A DNA stretch of 64,000 nt from an uncultured Desulfobulbus sp. (GTDB lineage: Bacteria > Desulfobacterota > Desulfobulbia > Desulfobulbales > Desulfobulbaceae), in NCBI RefSeq assembly GCF_963665445.1, contig NZ_OY762276.1, positions 3,776,601 through 3,840,600 on the forward strand, in the 5' to 3' direction. Below are positions 35,975 through 44,535 of the stretch, piece by piece. A program made the position numbers and the translations under genes. Within the stretch, counting starts at the first letter, position 1, and each line of letters starts with the position of its first letter. The notes beneath the pieces were generated by a model that saw nothing but the letters and a program-made list of their open reading frames with translations, did not search any database and was not told where the DNA came from.

Positions 35975-36664
35975 ATGATTGGCGACATAGAGAGAATTAT
36001 ATCATCTATTGCACAGCTCGGAATAATCCAGCACGTTGTAGAATATTTTAAAAATAAAAAAGCTATCCGTAGCATATTCTACTCATCAATTTTGAAAGCA
36101 AAAAGAGAGACATTTTTTTATATCCGTGAATTTATTAATAAAGGAAAATTTAATATTGAAAAAGAAAAACAACTCTCTGAAATTTGGGATGATGCATCAA
36201 TAGAAGCTATAGAAATATCTGATGTTGCAAGTGAGTTATGTAGAAATATATCTGAAATGTTCCAGAATGATAAAATTTCAGTAAATCAATTAAGGAAAAA
36301 AGTTCATAGAGTATTTATTACATTTGACGATGGAATGGCAAACGTTGTTGTTGATATAGATAATAATATGATATTCCTTGTTCATGATGGGTGCACATTG
36401 TCTAATCTTCTCTCTGATACAGATAATATTATCGGGAATCATATTGAGATACCAGAAGTTTCTATCTCGTTAAATGTAGGCATGCCTGATATCGCCTCGA
36501 TCTTTGAAAACAATCCTGTTGATTTTGTCAGAAATATAAGTACTTACAATGAAAAAGCTGAGAGCATTATAAAGTCCATGGACGACATTAGAGTTGTACA
36601 AAACTTTGATCACGGCAACTCCTTGAGCGAGAAAATGCTGAGCTCTAAGGCTTCATTAAAATGA
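35975..36664 (+). CDS. Hypothetical A+T-rich protein, 229 residues
   Basis: A strong GGAGGAAG ribosome site precedes ATG 35975 (MIGDIERIISSIAQLGIIQH). The N-terminal two thirds is helical (YFKNKKAIRSIFYSSILKAK), then a beta-rich part VFITFDDGMANVVVDIDNN. Base composition is strongly A+T-rich. No catalytic motif or membrane span is evident. It is in the accessory island and may belong with the preceding 111-residue ORF. The function is unknown. Confidence 0.65.
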   Translation: MIGDIERIISSIAQLGIIQHVVEYFKNKKAIRSIFYSSILKAKRETFFYIREFINKGKFNIEKEKQLSEIWDDASIEAIEISDVASELCRNISEMFQNDKISVNQLRKKVHRVFITFDDGMANVVVDIDNNMIFLVHDGCTLSNLLSDTDNIIGNHIEIPEVSISLNVGMPDIASIFENNPVDFVRNISTYNEKAESIIKSMDDIRVVQNFDHGNSLSEKMLSSKASLK

Positions 36665-36881
36665 TTTAAGAATCAATCATGTTACATACTGATGATCGAA
36701 CAAAAGTTTCAACCTGATCGCGAGAAGCTTGGTTGCGCTACACGAAAAATTCATTGGCTCGCCAGGTTTAACTAGCGTTGGAAGTTACGATTTCTCCTGT
36801 ATATACGTAATAAAATTGATACCGAGATAGTGATAAAATACGGTTATCAAAATCCTGCTTTTTCGAAGCGAGAAGGAGGAA

Positions 36882-37238
36882 GTGATGACCAATTCACTCG
36901 ATTTTTCGAACTGCCATTACCCCACGCAATGGCTTGATTCGGTTTGCTCAACCAACCATTCTTTATTTATTCCGCTTTCGGACAATCCCAATTTTGAAGC
37001 CGAGTCGCTACGAACATTCTTTTTTCCTAGCACTGGAGCTCTATCCTTCCTGTCATGGAGCAATTTGTTCAGCACCTGCAGAAAAGAAGCATACTCCAAT
37101 AGGAACCCACCTCAGAAACGATGGTGGAACTTCTTCTTGGCATGGCGGCCTCCGATATGGAAATCCGCCTCATCCTTAATGACTTGGTTAATATTCCAGA
37201 CAATAGTATCCTTCACGAACGAGCCGAAAGGGCCGTGA
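36882..37238 (+). CDS. Doubtful ORF, 118 residues
   Basis: An AAGGAGGAAG ribosome site lies just before ATG 36882, so translation may start here (MMTNSLDFSNCHYPTQWLDS). The downstream amino acid content (many Trp, Phe and Ser, no clear helices) looks unlike a normal protein after about residue 60. From 37121 on, frame 2 looks more protein-like. A frameshifted gene is possible: a real N-terminus followed by a shift to the 52-residue frame. Confidence 0.3.
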   Translation: MMTNSLDFSNCHYPTQWLDSVCSTNHSLFIPLSDNPNFEAESLRTFFFPSTGALSFLSWSNLFSTCRKEAYSNRNPPQKRWWNFFLAWRPPIWKSASSLMTWLIFQTIVSFTNEPKGP

Positions 37239-37279
37239 CCTATTTTTTCAAACTTTTCGTCAGTAATGAGCTTGTGTGA
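37121..37279 (+). CDS. Small ORF, 52 residues
   Basis: Reads MVELLLGMAASDMEIRLILN and ends FKLFVSNELV; it has an amphipathic helical pattern with a plausible protein composition. It overlaps the doubtful 118-residue ORF in another frame and may be the shifted C-terminal half of the same gene. No separate ribosome site is evident. Confidence 0.35.
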   Translation: MVELLLGMAASDMEIRLILNDLVNIPDNSILHERAERAVTYFFKLFVSNELV

Positions 37280-37283
37280 AAAT

Positions 37284-37406
37284 ATGAGACTCCTCAAGTC
37301 GATCGGGATATCCCTCGTAGGGATCGTTATCGTTGTTTTCGGATTTGTGTTCGATGCCTTGTTTGTCTGCATCCCATATATAGCTGGAATTTTGGCCAAA
37401 AGTTGA
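37284..37406 (+). CDS. Possible small single-span membrane protein, 40 residues
   Basis: MRLLKSIGISLVGIVIVVFG continues as a hydrophobic helix (FVFDALFVCIPYIAGILAKS), giving one or two membrane segments after a basic start. It begins 4 nt after the preceding small ORF, so coupling is possible. Small hydrophobic proteins of this kind can be type I toxins or regulatory peptides; nothing here proves it. Confidence 0.35.
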   Translation: MRLLKSIGISLVGIVIVVFGFVFDALFVCIPYIAGILAKS

Positions 37407-37439
37407 GGAATTATCTTTCTTGAAAGATTGGGCTCCAAG

Positions 37440-38062
37440 TCATGTACCACCGGCAGAGCCGGTGGCTTGAATTGTGAACCGCTCAAAGCGGTTGAAAACC
37501 TGGAGCCACCTAAAGGTGGCTACCTATTCAAACAAATTGAGTTGATCCATTCGTTTGTCTTCTTTTTCCTGGTGTTGGATATATACCCTTACAGCCTCTT
37601 CATCCTTACCAACTGTAGATACGTAATAACCTCGTGCCCAAAAATTCTGCCCAACAAAATTCTTCTTTCTACCTTGAAAGTTACGGGCAATTTGAATTGC
37701 GCTTTTTCCTTTGATAAAGCCCACTATCTGGGACACCGAGTATTTGGGTGGAATCGAAAGCAAGATATGGACATGATCTGGCATCAAATCCTCTTCGATC
37801 ACTGTGCATTCTTTCTGTCTGGCCAATTCTCGAAATATTTCACCCAAATATTTCCGCAAGTCTCCGAAGATCGATTTCTTACGGTACTTCGGTATCAAGA
37901 TGACGTGATACTTGCAATCCCACTTGGTGTGGCTTAGGCTTTGTTCGTCGTACATGGGGAGTCTCCTTTTCTTGAACTTTGAGCGGTTCTAAAAAGCGAG
38001 ACTTCCCATTTATCCCGTAACTGTCAAACTTTGGGAGTCCACCGGCAGAGCCGGTGGTTTAC
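37440..38062 (-). mobile_element. IS200/IS605-family element (tnpA only)
   Basis: An identical 19-nt palindrome, CCACCGGCAGAGCCGGTGG, occurs at 37447-37465 and at 38039-38057 on either side of a Y1 transposase gene. Two more hairpins, AACCGCTCAAAGCGGTT (37477-37493) and GCCACCTAAAGGTGGC (37505-37520), lie at the tnpA 3' side. Subterminal hairpins without inverted terminal repeats or target duplication are the IS200 pattern. The exact cleavage sites are not determined. Confidence 0.85.
37524..37955 (-). CDS. tnpA: IS200-type Y1 transposase TnpA
   Basis: A 143-residue HUH enzyme starting MYDEQSLSHTKWDCKYHVIL. The HUH metal motif is MPDHVHILLSIPP and the single catalytic Tyr is in RGYYVSTVGKDEEAVRVYIQ. 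KYRKKSIFGDLRKYLG and the C-terminal Q-H-Q motif complete the family pattern. Full length (usual 140-155), so probably active. It cuts and rejoins single-stranded DNA at hairpin ends. No tnpB accompanies it. Confidence 0.95.
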   Translation of the reverse strand: MYDEQSLSHTKWDCKYHVILIPKYRKKSIFGDLRKYLGEIFRELARQKECTVIEEDLMPDHVHILLSIPPKYSVSQIVGFIKGKSAIQIARNFQGRKKNFVGQNFWARGYYVSTVGKDEEAVRVYIQHQEKEDKRMDQLNLFE

Positions 38063-38111
38063 CTATTTATTATTAAGACAGCTGCCCTAATATAAATTTA
38101 CCGCGGACCCA

Positions 38112-38581
38112 ATGATATTTTCGTATCGAAACCGTTTCATTGTTGAGATTACCCCTGGTTACCGACAGGGACATGCTCATCCACCATTGGGTCCGGGCAT
38201 ACTGGTGACGATTCGCCTCATTACCGCGCTGGTGATTGATTTCGCTTTCGGGCGCCTTCTGGGGGGCTCGGTAGTCGAAGGTGTCGTCAATGATCAAAAA
38301 CCAAAGCAGTTGGGGAAAGAAGGCCATCACCATCCTGGCCATCAGAGCCCTAAGGGCGCCCCAGGACCACTTGCCTTTCCGGAGCCATTACATTAGGCGC
38401 TGCAACTGCGCAGCGGTCTGAACGCCAGCCACGCCCCGGTCACAACCCCACTCTGGGTGAACATAGTGCCGATCAGCAACTCGATAAAAGTTGGATCGGA
38501 ACGTTACGGTAGAGCCCTGGTAATGAATGTGATACATTCAAATAGGATCCTGGGGATACTGCCATATCCCTTGTTGCCCAT
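38112..38581 (-). pseudogene. Decayed DDE transposase (IS701-like)
   Basis: On the minus strand an N-terminal part (MGNKGYGSIPRILFECITFI) is broken by a TAA where a Gln codon is expected, resumes as PTFIELLIGTMFTQSGVVTG, shifts frame near 38400, and continues as KGKWSWGALRALMARMVMAF then LLWFLIIDDTFDYRAPQKAP, the first catalytic Asp region of IS701-like transposases. The frame then ends soon after LSVTRG, so the C-terminal half is missing. A 10-bp inverted repeat (38105-38114 and 38185-38194) marks its truncated side. Confidence 0.7.
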
Positions 38582-38697
38582 GGCAGCCTCCGGAATAGTC
38601 TGCCAATTGAGCCAAATGAAATTTTTGATGGCCTCGTGAAGAGTCCAATACCGGTCAATCAGGTACGGCAAATACGCACATCATAAGGAGGTAGACA

Positions 38698-39603
38698 ATG
38701 CAGCTCGGCATCATTGGTATGGGGAAGATGGGTCTGCCGTTGGCGCTCAACGGTCGTGACAAGGGATTGGAGATCGTGGTCTTCACCGAAAAGGAGGCGA
38801 AGCGGGACCAGCTCGCCCAGGAGGGCATTATTGCTCACTCCAGCCTGGAGTCGTTCATCGGGGCATTGACTTCTCCTCGGGTCGTGTGGCTGATGATTCC
38901 GGCGGGCGAGCCGGTGGATGCCATGATTGCCCGTCTTCGTCATCTTCTGGCCGCGGGAGACATCATCATCGACGGCGGTAATTCCCGTTACCTGGACAGT
39001 CAGCGCAGAGGCGAGCTGTTGCGCAGGGACAATATTCATTTTCTCGACGTGGGCACCAGTGGCGGCACCGAAGGGGCTCGAAACGGGGCCTGCCTGATGG
39101 TCGGAGGCGATGAGAGCGTGTATGCGGTGTTGGAGCCGCTGTTCAAGGCGTTGAGCGGCGGCATGGGCTATGGGTGGATGGGCGAGTCGGGAGCGGGGCA
39201 TTTCGTCAAGATGATCCACAACGGCATCGAATACGGCATGATGCAGGCTATTGCCGAGGGGTTGGAGATTCTCCGCCACGGACCGCTGCCGTTCAAGCTC
39301 GACCAGGTTACCTCGGTCTGGCGTAGGGGATCGATCATCTCCGGTCTGCTGATGGATATGACCTCCGACGCCCTGGCCCGGGAACCGGATTTGCAATCGC
39401 TCGAGGGGATTGTCGCCGCCTCCGGCGAGGCAAACTGGACCGTGGAGGAGGCGGTTCGGCAGGGCGTGGCTGCGCCTGTGATCGCCACAGCTCTTTTCAC
39501 CCGGTTTAAATCCCAGGACAGGGAAAAATACGCGGAGAAGTCGCTGGCGGCCATGCGGCGAGAATTCGGAGGTCATGCCGTGGTGACCAGGGACAAGGGG
39601 TGA
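38698..39603 (+). CDS. gnd: 6-phosphogluconate dehydrogenase, decarboxylating (short form)
   Basis: A 301-residue enzyme with AAGGAGG before its ATG. The Rossmann start is LGIIGMGKMGLPLALNGRDK. Catalytic segments are GTSGGTEGARNGACLMVGGD and GHFVKMIHNGIEYGMMQAIA, the latter with the active Lys and Asn. The length and sequence match the short NAD-preferring GndA/YqeC type rather than the 470-residue E. coli Gnd. It converts 6-phosphogluconate to ribulose 5-phosphate, CO2 and NAD(P)H. Zwf starts 3 nt after its stop, giving a compact oxidative pentose phosphate unit; no 6-phosphogluconolactonase gene is adjacent. Confidence 0.95.
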   Translation: MQLGIIGMGKMGLPLALNGRDKGLEIVVFTEKEAKRDQLAQEGIIAHSSLESFIGALTSPRVVWLMIPAGEPVDAMIARLRHLLAAGDIIIDGGNSRYLDSQRRGELLRRDNIHFLDVGTSGGTEGARNGACLMVGGDESVYAVLEPLFKALSGGMGYGWMGESGAGHFVKMIHNGIEYGMMQAIAEGLEILRHGPLPFKLDQVTSVWRRGSIISGLLMDMTSDALAREPDLQSLEGIVAASGEANWTVEEAVRQGVAAPVIATALFTRFKSQDREKYAEKSLAAMRREFGGHAVVTRDKG

Positions 39604-39606
39604 ACC

Positions 39607-40965
39607 GTGGACAACCGAGACGGCTTCCTCTGTATCTTTGGCGCAACCGGAGACCTGGCCGCCAAGAAGATCTTTCCTGCCCTGCAACAGTGGAGTGAAG
39701 ACGCGTTGCCCATGCGCCGCATCTGGTGTCTGGGACGTCGTTCCCTGGACACCGAACGGTATTTGGAATTTATCGAAGCCAGAGGGGGGATCCATCTGGG
39801 CGAGTCACTCCGAAGGCGGATTGAGTACCACCGGCTCGAATTCAGCGAAGCAGAGGCGTACCAGGCCCTGGCCGCCCGCATCGATAAGCAGGGCTTTGAC
39901 CGGGACGCCCGACGGTTGTTTTTCCTGGCGGTCAAGCCGGAGGCCTTTGTGCCTGTTGCCCTCCAGTTGCATGGGGCCAACCTGTTGGTCAGTGGCCACC
40001 CCCAACACCGGCTGATGCTGGAAAAACCGTTTGGCGACAGTCTGCAGTCGGCTGTCGGCATTCAACAGCAACTCATGGAGTTGGTGAACGAAGAGCAGCT
40101 TTATAGGATCGATCATTACCTCGGCAAGGAGATGATTCGCAATATCCTGACCATCCGTTTTGCCAACCGCCTCTTCAGCGAGAGCTGGCACGGAGGCGCC
40201 ATTGAGCGGATCGAAGTCACCAGCATCGAGACCGCCGGAGTTGAAGAACGCTTGGATTATTACGATCGTGCCGGAGCGATCAACGACATGGTTCAGAGTC
40301 ATCTGCTGCAAATGGTGGCCTTGGTGGCCATGGCCGCGCCGGACGATCTTGCGCCGGAATCGATTCGCCGAGCCAAGATCGATATCCTCCAGCATCTGCG
40401 ACCCGATCCCCAGGAAAGACAGGTGATCGGCCAGTATGCAGGATACTGCGAGCAGATGCCCGGCTCGACCACTGAGACAGCGGTCGAGGCCGTGCTCCGG
40501 ATCGACAACCCTCAGTGGGCGGGAACCCGGTTCATTGTCCGGACCGGCAAAAAACTGGCGGAAAAACGGACCGAGATTCGCCTCCATTACCGGGCGATGC
40601 CGCTGTGCGTGAGCTGCAGTCAAACCGTCGAGGCTAAAGCCAACCAGTTGGTGATCGAGGTCTTTCCCAGCGAAGGCGTGCAGGTGCAGTTCAACTCCAA
40701 AACACCGGGATACGAGTATGAGATCGACCAGGTCATGGCCGAATACTGTCACAGTTGCAGGATGATTGGCAATAAACCAGAGGCATATGTCAAATTGCTC
40801 AAAGATGCCTGGGAGGGTGACAAGACCCTGTTTGCCAGCTTTGCCGAACTGCAGGTGCAGTGGCGTATTGCCGATGCCATCCGGTCGGCGGCCCACCGGA
40901 GAGATCTGGTGGTCTATGCCCCCGGCACCCCAGCCATCATTGCCTCAGGAGGTCAGCCATGCTAA
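39607..40965 (+). CDS. zwf: Glucose-6-phosphate 1-dehydrogenase
   Basis: A 452-residue cytosolic enzyme from GTG 39607 (MDNRDGFLCIFGATGDLAAK), with AAGGGG upstream. The NADP-binding GATGDLAAKKIFPAL start, the YRIDHYLGKEMIRN active-site segment (substrate binding and catalytic His follow) and LEKPFGDSLQSA are diagnostic. It oxidises glucose 6-phosphate to 6-phosphogluconolactone and reduces NAD(P). It is slightly shorter than E. coli Zwf (491). It follows gnd directly and overlaps the cyclase gene by 7 bp. Confidence 0.95.
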   Translation: MDNRDGFLCIFGATGDLAAKKIFPALQQWSEDALPMRRIWCLGRRSLDTERYLEFIEARGGIHLGESLRRRIEYHRLEFSEAEAYQALAARIDKQGFDRDARRLFFLAVKPEAFVPVALQLHGANLLVSGHPQHRLMLEKPFGDSLQSAVGIQQQLMELVNEEQLYRIDHYLGKEMIRNILTIRFANRLFSESWHGGAIERIEVTSIETAGVEERLDYYDRAGAINDMVQSHLLQMVALVAMAAPDDLAPESIRRAKIDILQHLRPDPQERQVIGQYAGYCEQMPGSTTETAVEAVLRIDNPQWAGTRFIVRTGKKLAEKRTEIRLHYRAMPLCVSCSQTVEAKANQLVIEVFPSEGVQVQFNSKTPGYEYEIDQVMAEYCHSCRMIGNKPEAYVKLLKDAWEGDKTLFASFAELQVQWRIADAIRSAAHRRDLVVYAPGTPAIIASGGQPC

Positions 40966-41597
40966 ATTGGATATCGTTGTCACTCCCCATCAAGGAAACA
41001 ATGGCTGTGTATAAGAATCTGGAGGAAAAACGGCCGCGCATCGAGACCACCCGCAACTTTTCCCAGCATGGCATGCACGAAAGCACCCTGCATTTGCCCT
41101 TACACACCGGAACCCATATCGATTACCCGCTCCATGCCTTAGACGGCGGCAAACGCTCCAGCGATTACCAACTCTTCCCAATCGAGTTCACCGGACTGGT
41201 CGTCGACCTCTGCCCGCAGCCGCCTACAGCCATCACCCTCGACCTGGCACGAACCCTGTCTTTGGATTCCATCGACGCAGTGTTCTTCCGGACCCTGGAG
41301 CAACCGCTGGAGGCATTCGATCCCCTTTTTCCCGGAGTGACCGATGAGGCGGCCGCCTGGTTGTGTGAATATCCCCTGCTCTTTGTCGGCACCGATCAGC
41401 CGGGCATTGAACGGGCGCAACCAGGGCATCCGACCCATATTCGGTTGCTGAAAAAGGACATTCTGATCATCGAGGGGCTGAATCTTTCCCGGATGTCCGG
41501 TGGGGGGCGATTTCGGTGCAGGGCCTTCACCCTGGGCATCGAGGGGGTCGAAGCGGAACCCGTTCTGGTGTATGCCCAGACGATACAGTCATCCTGA
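40959..41597 (+). CDS. Cyclase family protein (kynurenine formamidase-like)
   Basis: The start at ATG 40959 has AGGAGG 7 nt upstream and overlaps the zwf stop by 7 bp, so it is coupled to zwf. The product has 212 residues. The metal motif LHTGTHIDYPLHALDGG (HxGTHxDxPxH) is the signature of the cyclase/arylformamidase superfamily, with a second motif GTDQPGIERAQPGHPTH. Known members are Mn or Zn amidohydrolases. The metabolic link to Zwf is not clear from sequence. Confidence 0.88.
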   Translation: MLNWISLSLPIKETMAVYKNLEEKRPRIETTRNFSQHGMHESTLHLPLHTGTHIDYPLHALDGGKRSSDYQLFPIEFTGLVVDLCPQPPTAITLDLARTLSLDSIDAVFFRTLEQPLEAFDPLFPGVTDEAAAWLCEYPLLFVGTDQPGIERAQPGHPTHIRLLKKDILIIEGLNLSRMSGGGRFRCRAFTLGIEGVEAEPVLVYAQTIQSS

Positions 41598-41620
41598 GGG
41601 GAGTGAAAGGATGCGATCTC

Positions 41621-41749
41621 ATGAAACCGCATCAGATCATGGCATTGGATTGGAGGAAACGCTACCAGTTCAGGAGTCAGCTCAAACCTTACCTGGGGCG
41701 GGGCAAAAATGGTGGCTATTTCAGTGGTTACCTGCTCAGCCTGCAATAA
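41621..41749 (+). CDS. Possible 42-residue basic protein
   Basis: Reads MKPHQIMALDWRKRYQFRSQ then a Gly-rich, aromatic C-terminal half (GRGKNGGYFSGYLLSLQ). AAAGGA lies about 9 nt upstream and the gene starts 23 nt after the cyclase stop, so it may be the last gene of the gnd-zwf unit. No family is recognised. Confidence 0.4.
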   Translation: MKPHQIMALDWRKRYQFRSQLKPYLGRGKNGGYFSGYLLSLQ

Positions 41750-42085
41750 CCTTCCATTATATTTCATAGGCTATTACCTTATCGTTTCCACACGAGAATT
41801 TTCAAACCTATAATCTCCAACACACGTTCCACCCCTGATCATATTGATCGGCAGGGCAAGGGTAATGGATAGAGGATATTTGCGTTACCGAGTGAGACGA
41901 GTATCATGGCCGTGAACGTGTTGACATTTTAGCAAAATAAAAGAATATTCATTTCATGTTTGAAGTTTTTCAAGCTCCGCCCCCCCTGCTTTAAGGGTGA
42001 ATGCATCCTGCTTGGTCTGAATACAACACCGGCTTAAGCCATGAAGTCGATGGCCGAATGCCCCGCATAAAAAGGAAGGTGGACC
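41750..42085. other. Intergenic region upstream of the apbE-nqr operon
   Basis: A 336-bp gap with no supported gene. A perfect TATAAT box at 41809-41814 has only a weak -35 match (TTCCAC) 17 bp upstream, so it is a tentative promoter for the operon. A short imperfect hairpin surrounds CTGATCATATTGATCGG near 41836. No riboswitch class was recognised. Confidence 0.4.
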
Positions 42086-43102
42086 ATGAGTGAAACAGGC
42101 AACGGTCGTCATCTCATAGGACGACGAAAATTTCTGCAAATTCTGGCTGTTGCCGGTGCTGCCGGGGGCCTGTACGGGTACGGTGTGCTCCGGGCCGGGG
42201 GCCAAAACCAGGTTGTACGTCAAAGTCGGACCATGATGGGCACCCAAATCAATCTCATCGTCTACGGTCCGGATCAGGACCAGTGCCTCCAAGCGACCAC
42301 AGCCACTTTTGCCCGCATGGAATTGCTGGAGAGTTTTTTTAGTCGATTTCAGCCTGAAAGCGCCCTGAGCCGGCTCAATGCAACAGGGCAGCTTGATGCG
42401 GCCCCCGATGATTTACTCCAGGTGCTGAGCCTGGCTGAGCACATCAGCCAGGTCTCCGATGGCGCCTTTGATGTCTCGGTTCTCCCCTTGCTGCGTCTCT
42501 ATGCGCAACAGCAACTTCCCTCACAGGCACAGCTCACCCAGACTCTTCCCCTGGTTGATTATCGAAATATCAAACGCAATGGAAACAAGGTGCGTTTCAC
42601 CCGACAGGGAATGGGAATTACCCTTGACGGCATCGCCAAAGGATATGTTGTCGATCAGGCGGTCGCCACTCTTAAACAATCCGGATTCAGCAACGTCTAT
42701 GTCGAGGCGGGGGGTGATCTCATGGTTTCCGGCACGAAACCGGCCGACGCCCCCTGGCGAATCGGCATCCAGAACCCCCGAGCTGATTCGACCGAGTCCA
42801 TGACCATCCTGTCGGTTAGATCCCCCTTGGCGATAGCCACTTCCGGAGACTACATGCAGCCCTTCTCGGATGATCTGCAAAACCATCATATTCTTGACCC
42901 GCGAAAAGGGATTTCACCACCGGATTTAGCCAGCGCGACCGTTACCGCCCCATCCGTTGCTCTGGCTGACAGCCTGGCAACCGCTTCCATGGTCCTGGGG
43001 CCCCAACGATCTATCGCTCTGCTGCAGCACTTTGACGACTGCGAAGGGCTGTTTATCGACAAGCAACTCAAACATTATAAAACCTCCGGATTTCAAGGCT
43101 GA
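42086..43102 (+). CDS. apbE: FAD:protein FMN transferase ApbE
   Basis: A 338-residue exported enzyme with AAGGAAGG before ATG 42086. The N-terminus has a Tat-like twin-Arg sequence (GRRKFLQILAVAGAAGG). Family motifs are TMMGTQINLIVYG, YVDVGG-like YVEAGGDLMVSG, DGIAKGYVVDQAV, and the TSGDYMQPF and H-I-L-D-P-R region with metal-binding residues. It transfers FMN from FAD to Thr in flavinylation motifs of NqrB and NqrC, on the periplasmic side. It is the first gene of the nqr operon; nqrA starts one base after its stop. Confidence 0.95.
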   Translation: MSETGNGRHLIGRRKFLQILAVAGAAGGLYGYGVLRAGGQNQVVRQSRTMMGTQINLIVYGPDQDQCLQATTATFARMELLESFFSRFQPESALSRLNATGQLDAAPDDLLQVLSLAEHISQVSDGAFDVSVLPLLRLYAQQQLPSQAQLTQTLPLVDYRNIKRNGNKVRFTRQGMGITLDGIAKGYVVDQAVATLKQSGFSNVYVEAGGDLMVSGTKPADAPWRIGIQNPRADSTESMTILSVRSPLAIATSGDYMQPFSDDLQNHHILDPRKGISPPDLASATVTAPSVALADSLATASMVLGPQRSIALLQHFDDCEGLFIDKQLKHYKTSGFQG

Positions 43103-43103
43103 T

Positions 43104-44453
43104 ATGCACATCGTCACCATTCGTCGCGGTCTCGACATTCCCATAACTGGAACCCCGGAACAACGGATAGGGAAGGGGCCTCCGGTAGAGGAGGTCGCCC
43201 TGATGGGCGACGACTATCCCGGCCTCAAACCGACCATGCTTGTCAAAGAAGGGGAACGGGTCAGGTTAGGGCAACCCCTTTTTTCTGATAAAAAAAATCA
43301 AGGTGTGCTGTTTACCGCACCTGCCGCCGGTAAGATCAAGGCCATTCATCGCGGCCCTAAACGTCGGTTCGAGTCCCTGGTCATTGCCGTTGACGGCGAT
43401 GAGGCCGTTCATTTTTCCCCAGCCGCCACGCCGCTGTCTCCCCCGTCCCCTGAAGAGCTTCGTTCCCTGCTTTTGAACTCCGGTCTCTGGACCGCCTTTC
43501 GCACCCGCCCTTTCGGCAAGATTCCATATGCCGACGCCAAACCAAGTTCGCTTTTTATCGCCGCACTGGATACCGCGCCCCTGGCTGCCGACCCCACAGT
43601 CATTTTGGAGCACGATCCACATCACTTTCAAACCGGACTTGAATGCCTGCATCGTCTCCTTGGTGTGCCGATTCACCTCTGTATCCGGCCAGGTACCAAT
43701 CTTGATAACCTCCTGATCCCAGGTGTTGAAGTGCATGGTTTTGTCGGCCCGCACCCGGCCGGGTTGCCTTCCACCCATATCCACTTTATCGATCCGGTGC
43801 ATGCGCAGAAGCAGGTCTGGCATCTGGATGTTCAGGACGTCCAGGCCATCGGCCACCTGTGGAACACCGGCACCTTGCCCAAGAGCAGAATCATTGCTCT
43901 GTCCGGGCCGGGGATGAAAAAGCCTCGCCTGATCGACACGTTACCCGGTGCTTCGGTGGAACAACTCTGTCGCCATGAAGTGCAATCCCAGGGACAATGG
44001 CGCCTGCTGTCCGGTTCCGTGCTCGACGGTCGTGTTGCGGAGGGGACCATGGGATATCTCGGTCGCTATCACAGGCAGGTTGCCGTCCTGGGCGACGATG
44101 ATGGCCGGAGCCTGTTTGGCTGGTTGGCGCCGGGGAGCGACCGTTTCTCGCAAACCGGTCTGTTCGCCTCCCGTTTCTCTCCTGGGAAAAGGTTCAACAT
44201 GATCACTGCCGCCTGGGGGGGAAGGCGAGCGATTTATCCGTTGGGGGTGTACGAGAAAGTCATGCCCCTGGATATTATTGCCACGTCGTTATTAAAAAGC
44301 CTTGCGGTCGGCGATACTGAAAAATCCGCAGCCCTTGGCTGTCTGGAATTGATAGAGGAAGATCTCGCTCTGTGCAGTTTTGTCTGTCCCGGGAAAAATG
44401 AATTCGGACCGATGCTGCGTTCAGTGCTGAGCGCTATTGAGCAGGGCGAATAG
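43104..44453 (+). CDS. nqrA: Na+-translocating NADH:quinone reductase subunit A
   Basis: A 449-residue peripheral subunit from ATG 43104 (MHIVTIRRGLDIPITG); the frame extends back to 42957 inside apbE and the long start is rejected. Characteristic blocks are VALMGDDYPGLKPTMLVKEG, a LGQPLFSDKKNQGVLFTAPA barrel-sandwich segment, LIDTLPGASVEQLCRHE and the C-terminal GCLELIEEDLALCSFVCPGK motif. NqrA has no redox cofactor known with certainty; it binds quinone and lies at the cytoplasmic side. First structural gene of the six-subunit complex. Confidence 0.95.
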   Translation: MHIVTIRRGLDIPITGTPEQRIGKGPPVEEVALMGDDYPGLKPTMLVKEGERVRLGQPLFSDKKNQGVLFTAPAAGKIKAIHRGPKRRFESLVIAVDGDEAVHFSPAATPLSPPSPEELRSLLLNSGLWTAFRTRPFGKIPYADAKPSSLFIAALDTAPLAADPTVILEHDPHHFQTGLECLHRLLGVPIHLCIRPGTNLDNLLIPGVEVHGFVGPHPAGLPSTHIHFIDPVHAQKQVWHLDVQDVQAIGHLWNTGTLPKSRIIALSGPGMKKPRLIDTLPGASVEQLCRHEVQSQGQWRLLSGSVLDGRVAEGTMGYLGRYHRQVAVLGDDDGRSLFGWLAPGSDRFSQTGLFASRFSPGKRFNMITAAWGGRRAIYPLGVYEKVMPLDIIATSLLKSLAVGDTEKSAALGCLELIEEDLALCSFVCPGKNEFGPMLRSVLSAIEQGE

Positions 44454-44535
44454 CGATGAATCACCACCCATCAGATCAAATATCCAGAAGAGATGCGCCG
44501 CACAGTTTGGCCGTTCATCTCAAGGTGCGATATTT

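Noticed and set aside
41809-42085. A riboswitch upstream of apbE
   Set aside because: Only a small imperfect hairpin is seen; no conserved core of an FMN or other riboswitch was recognised.
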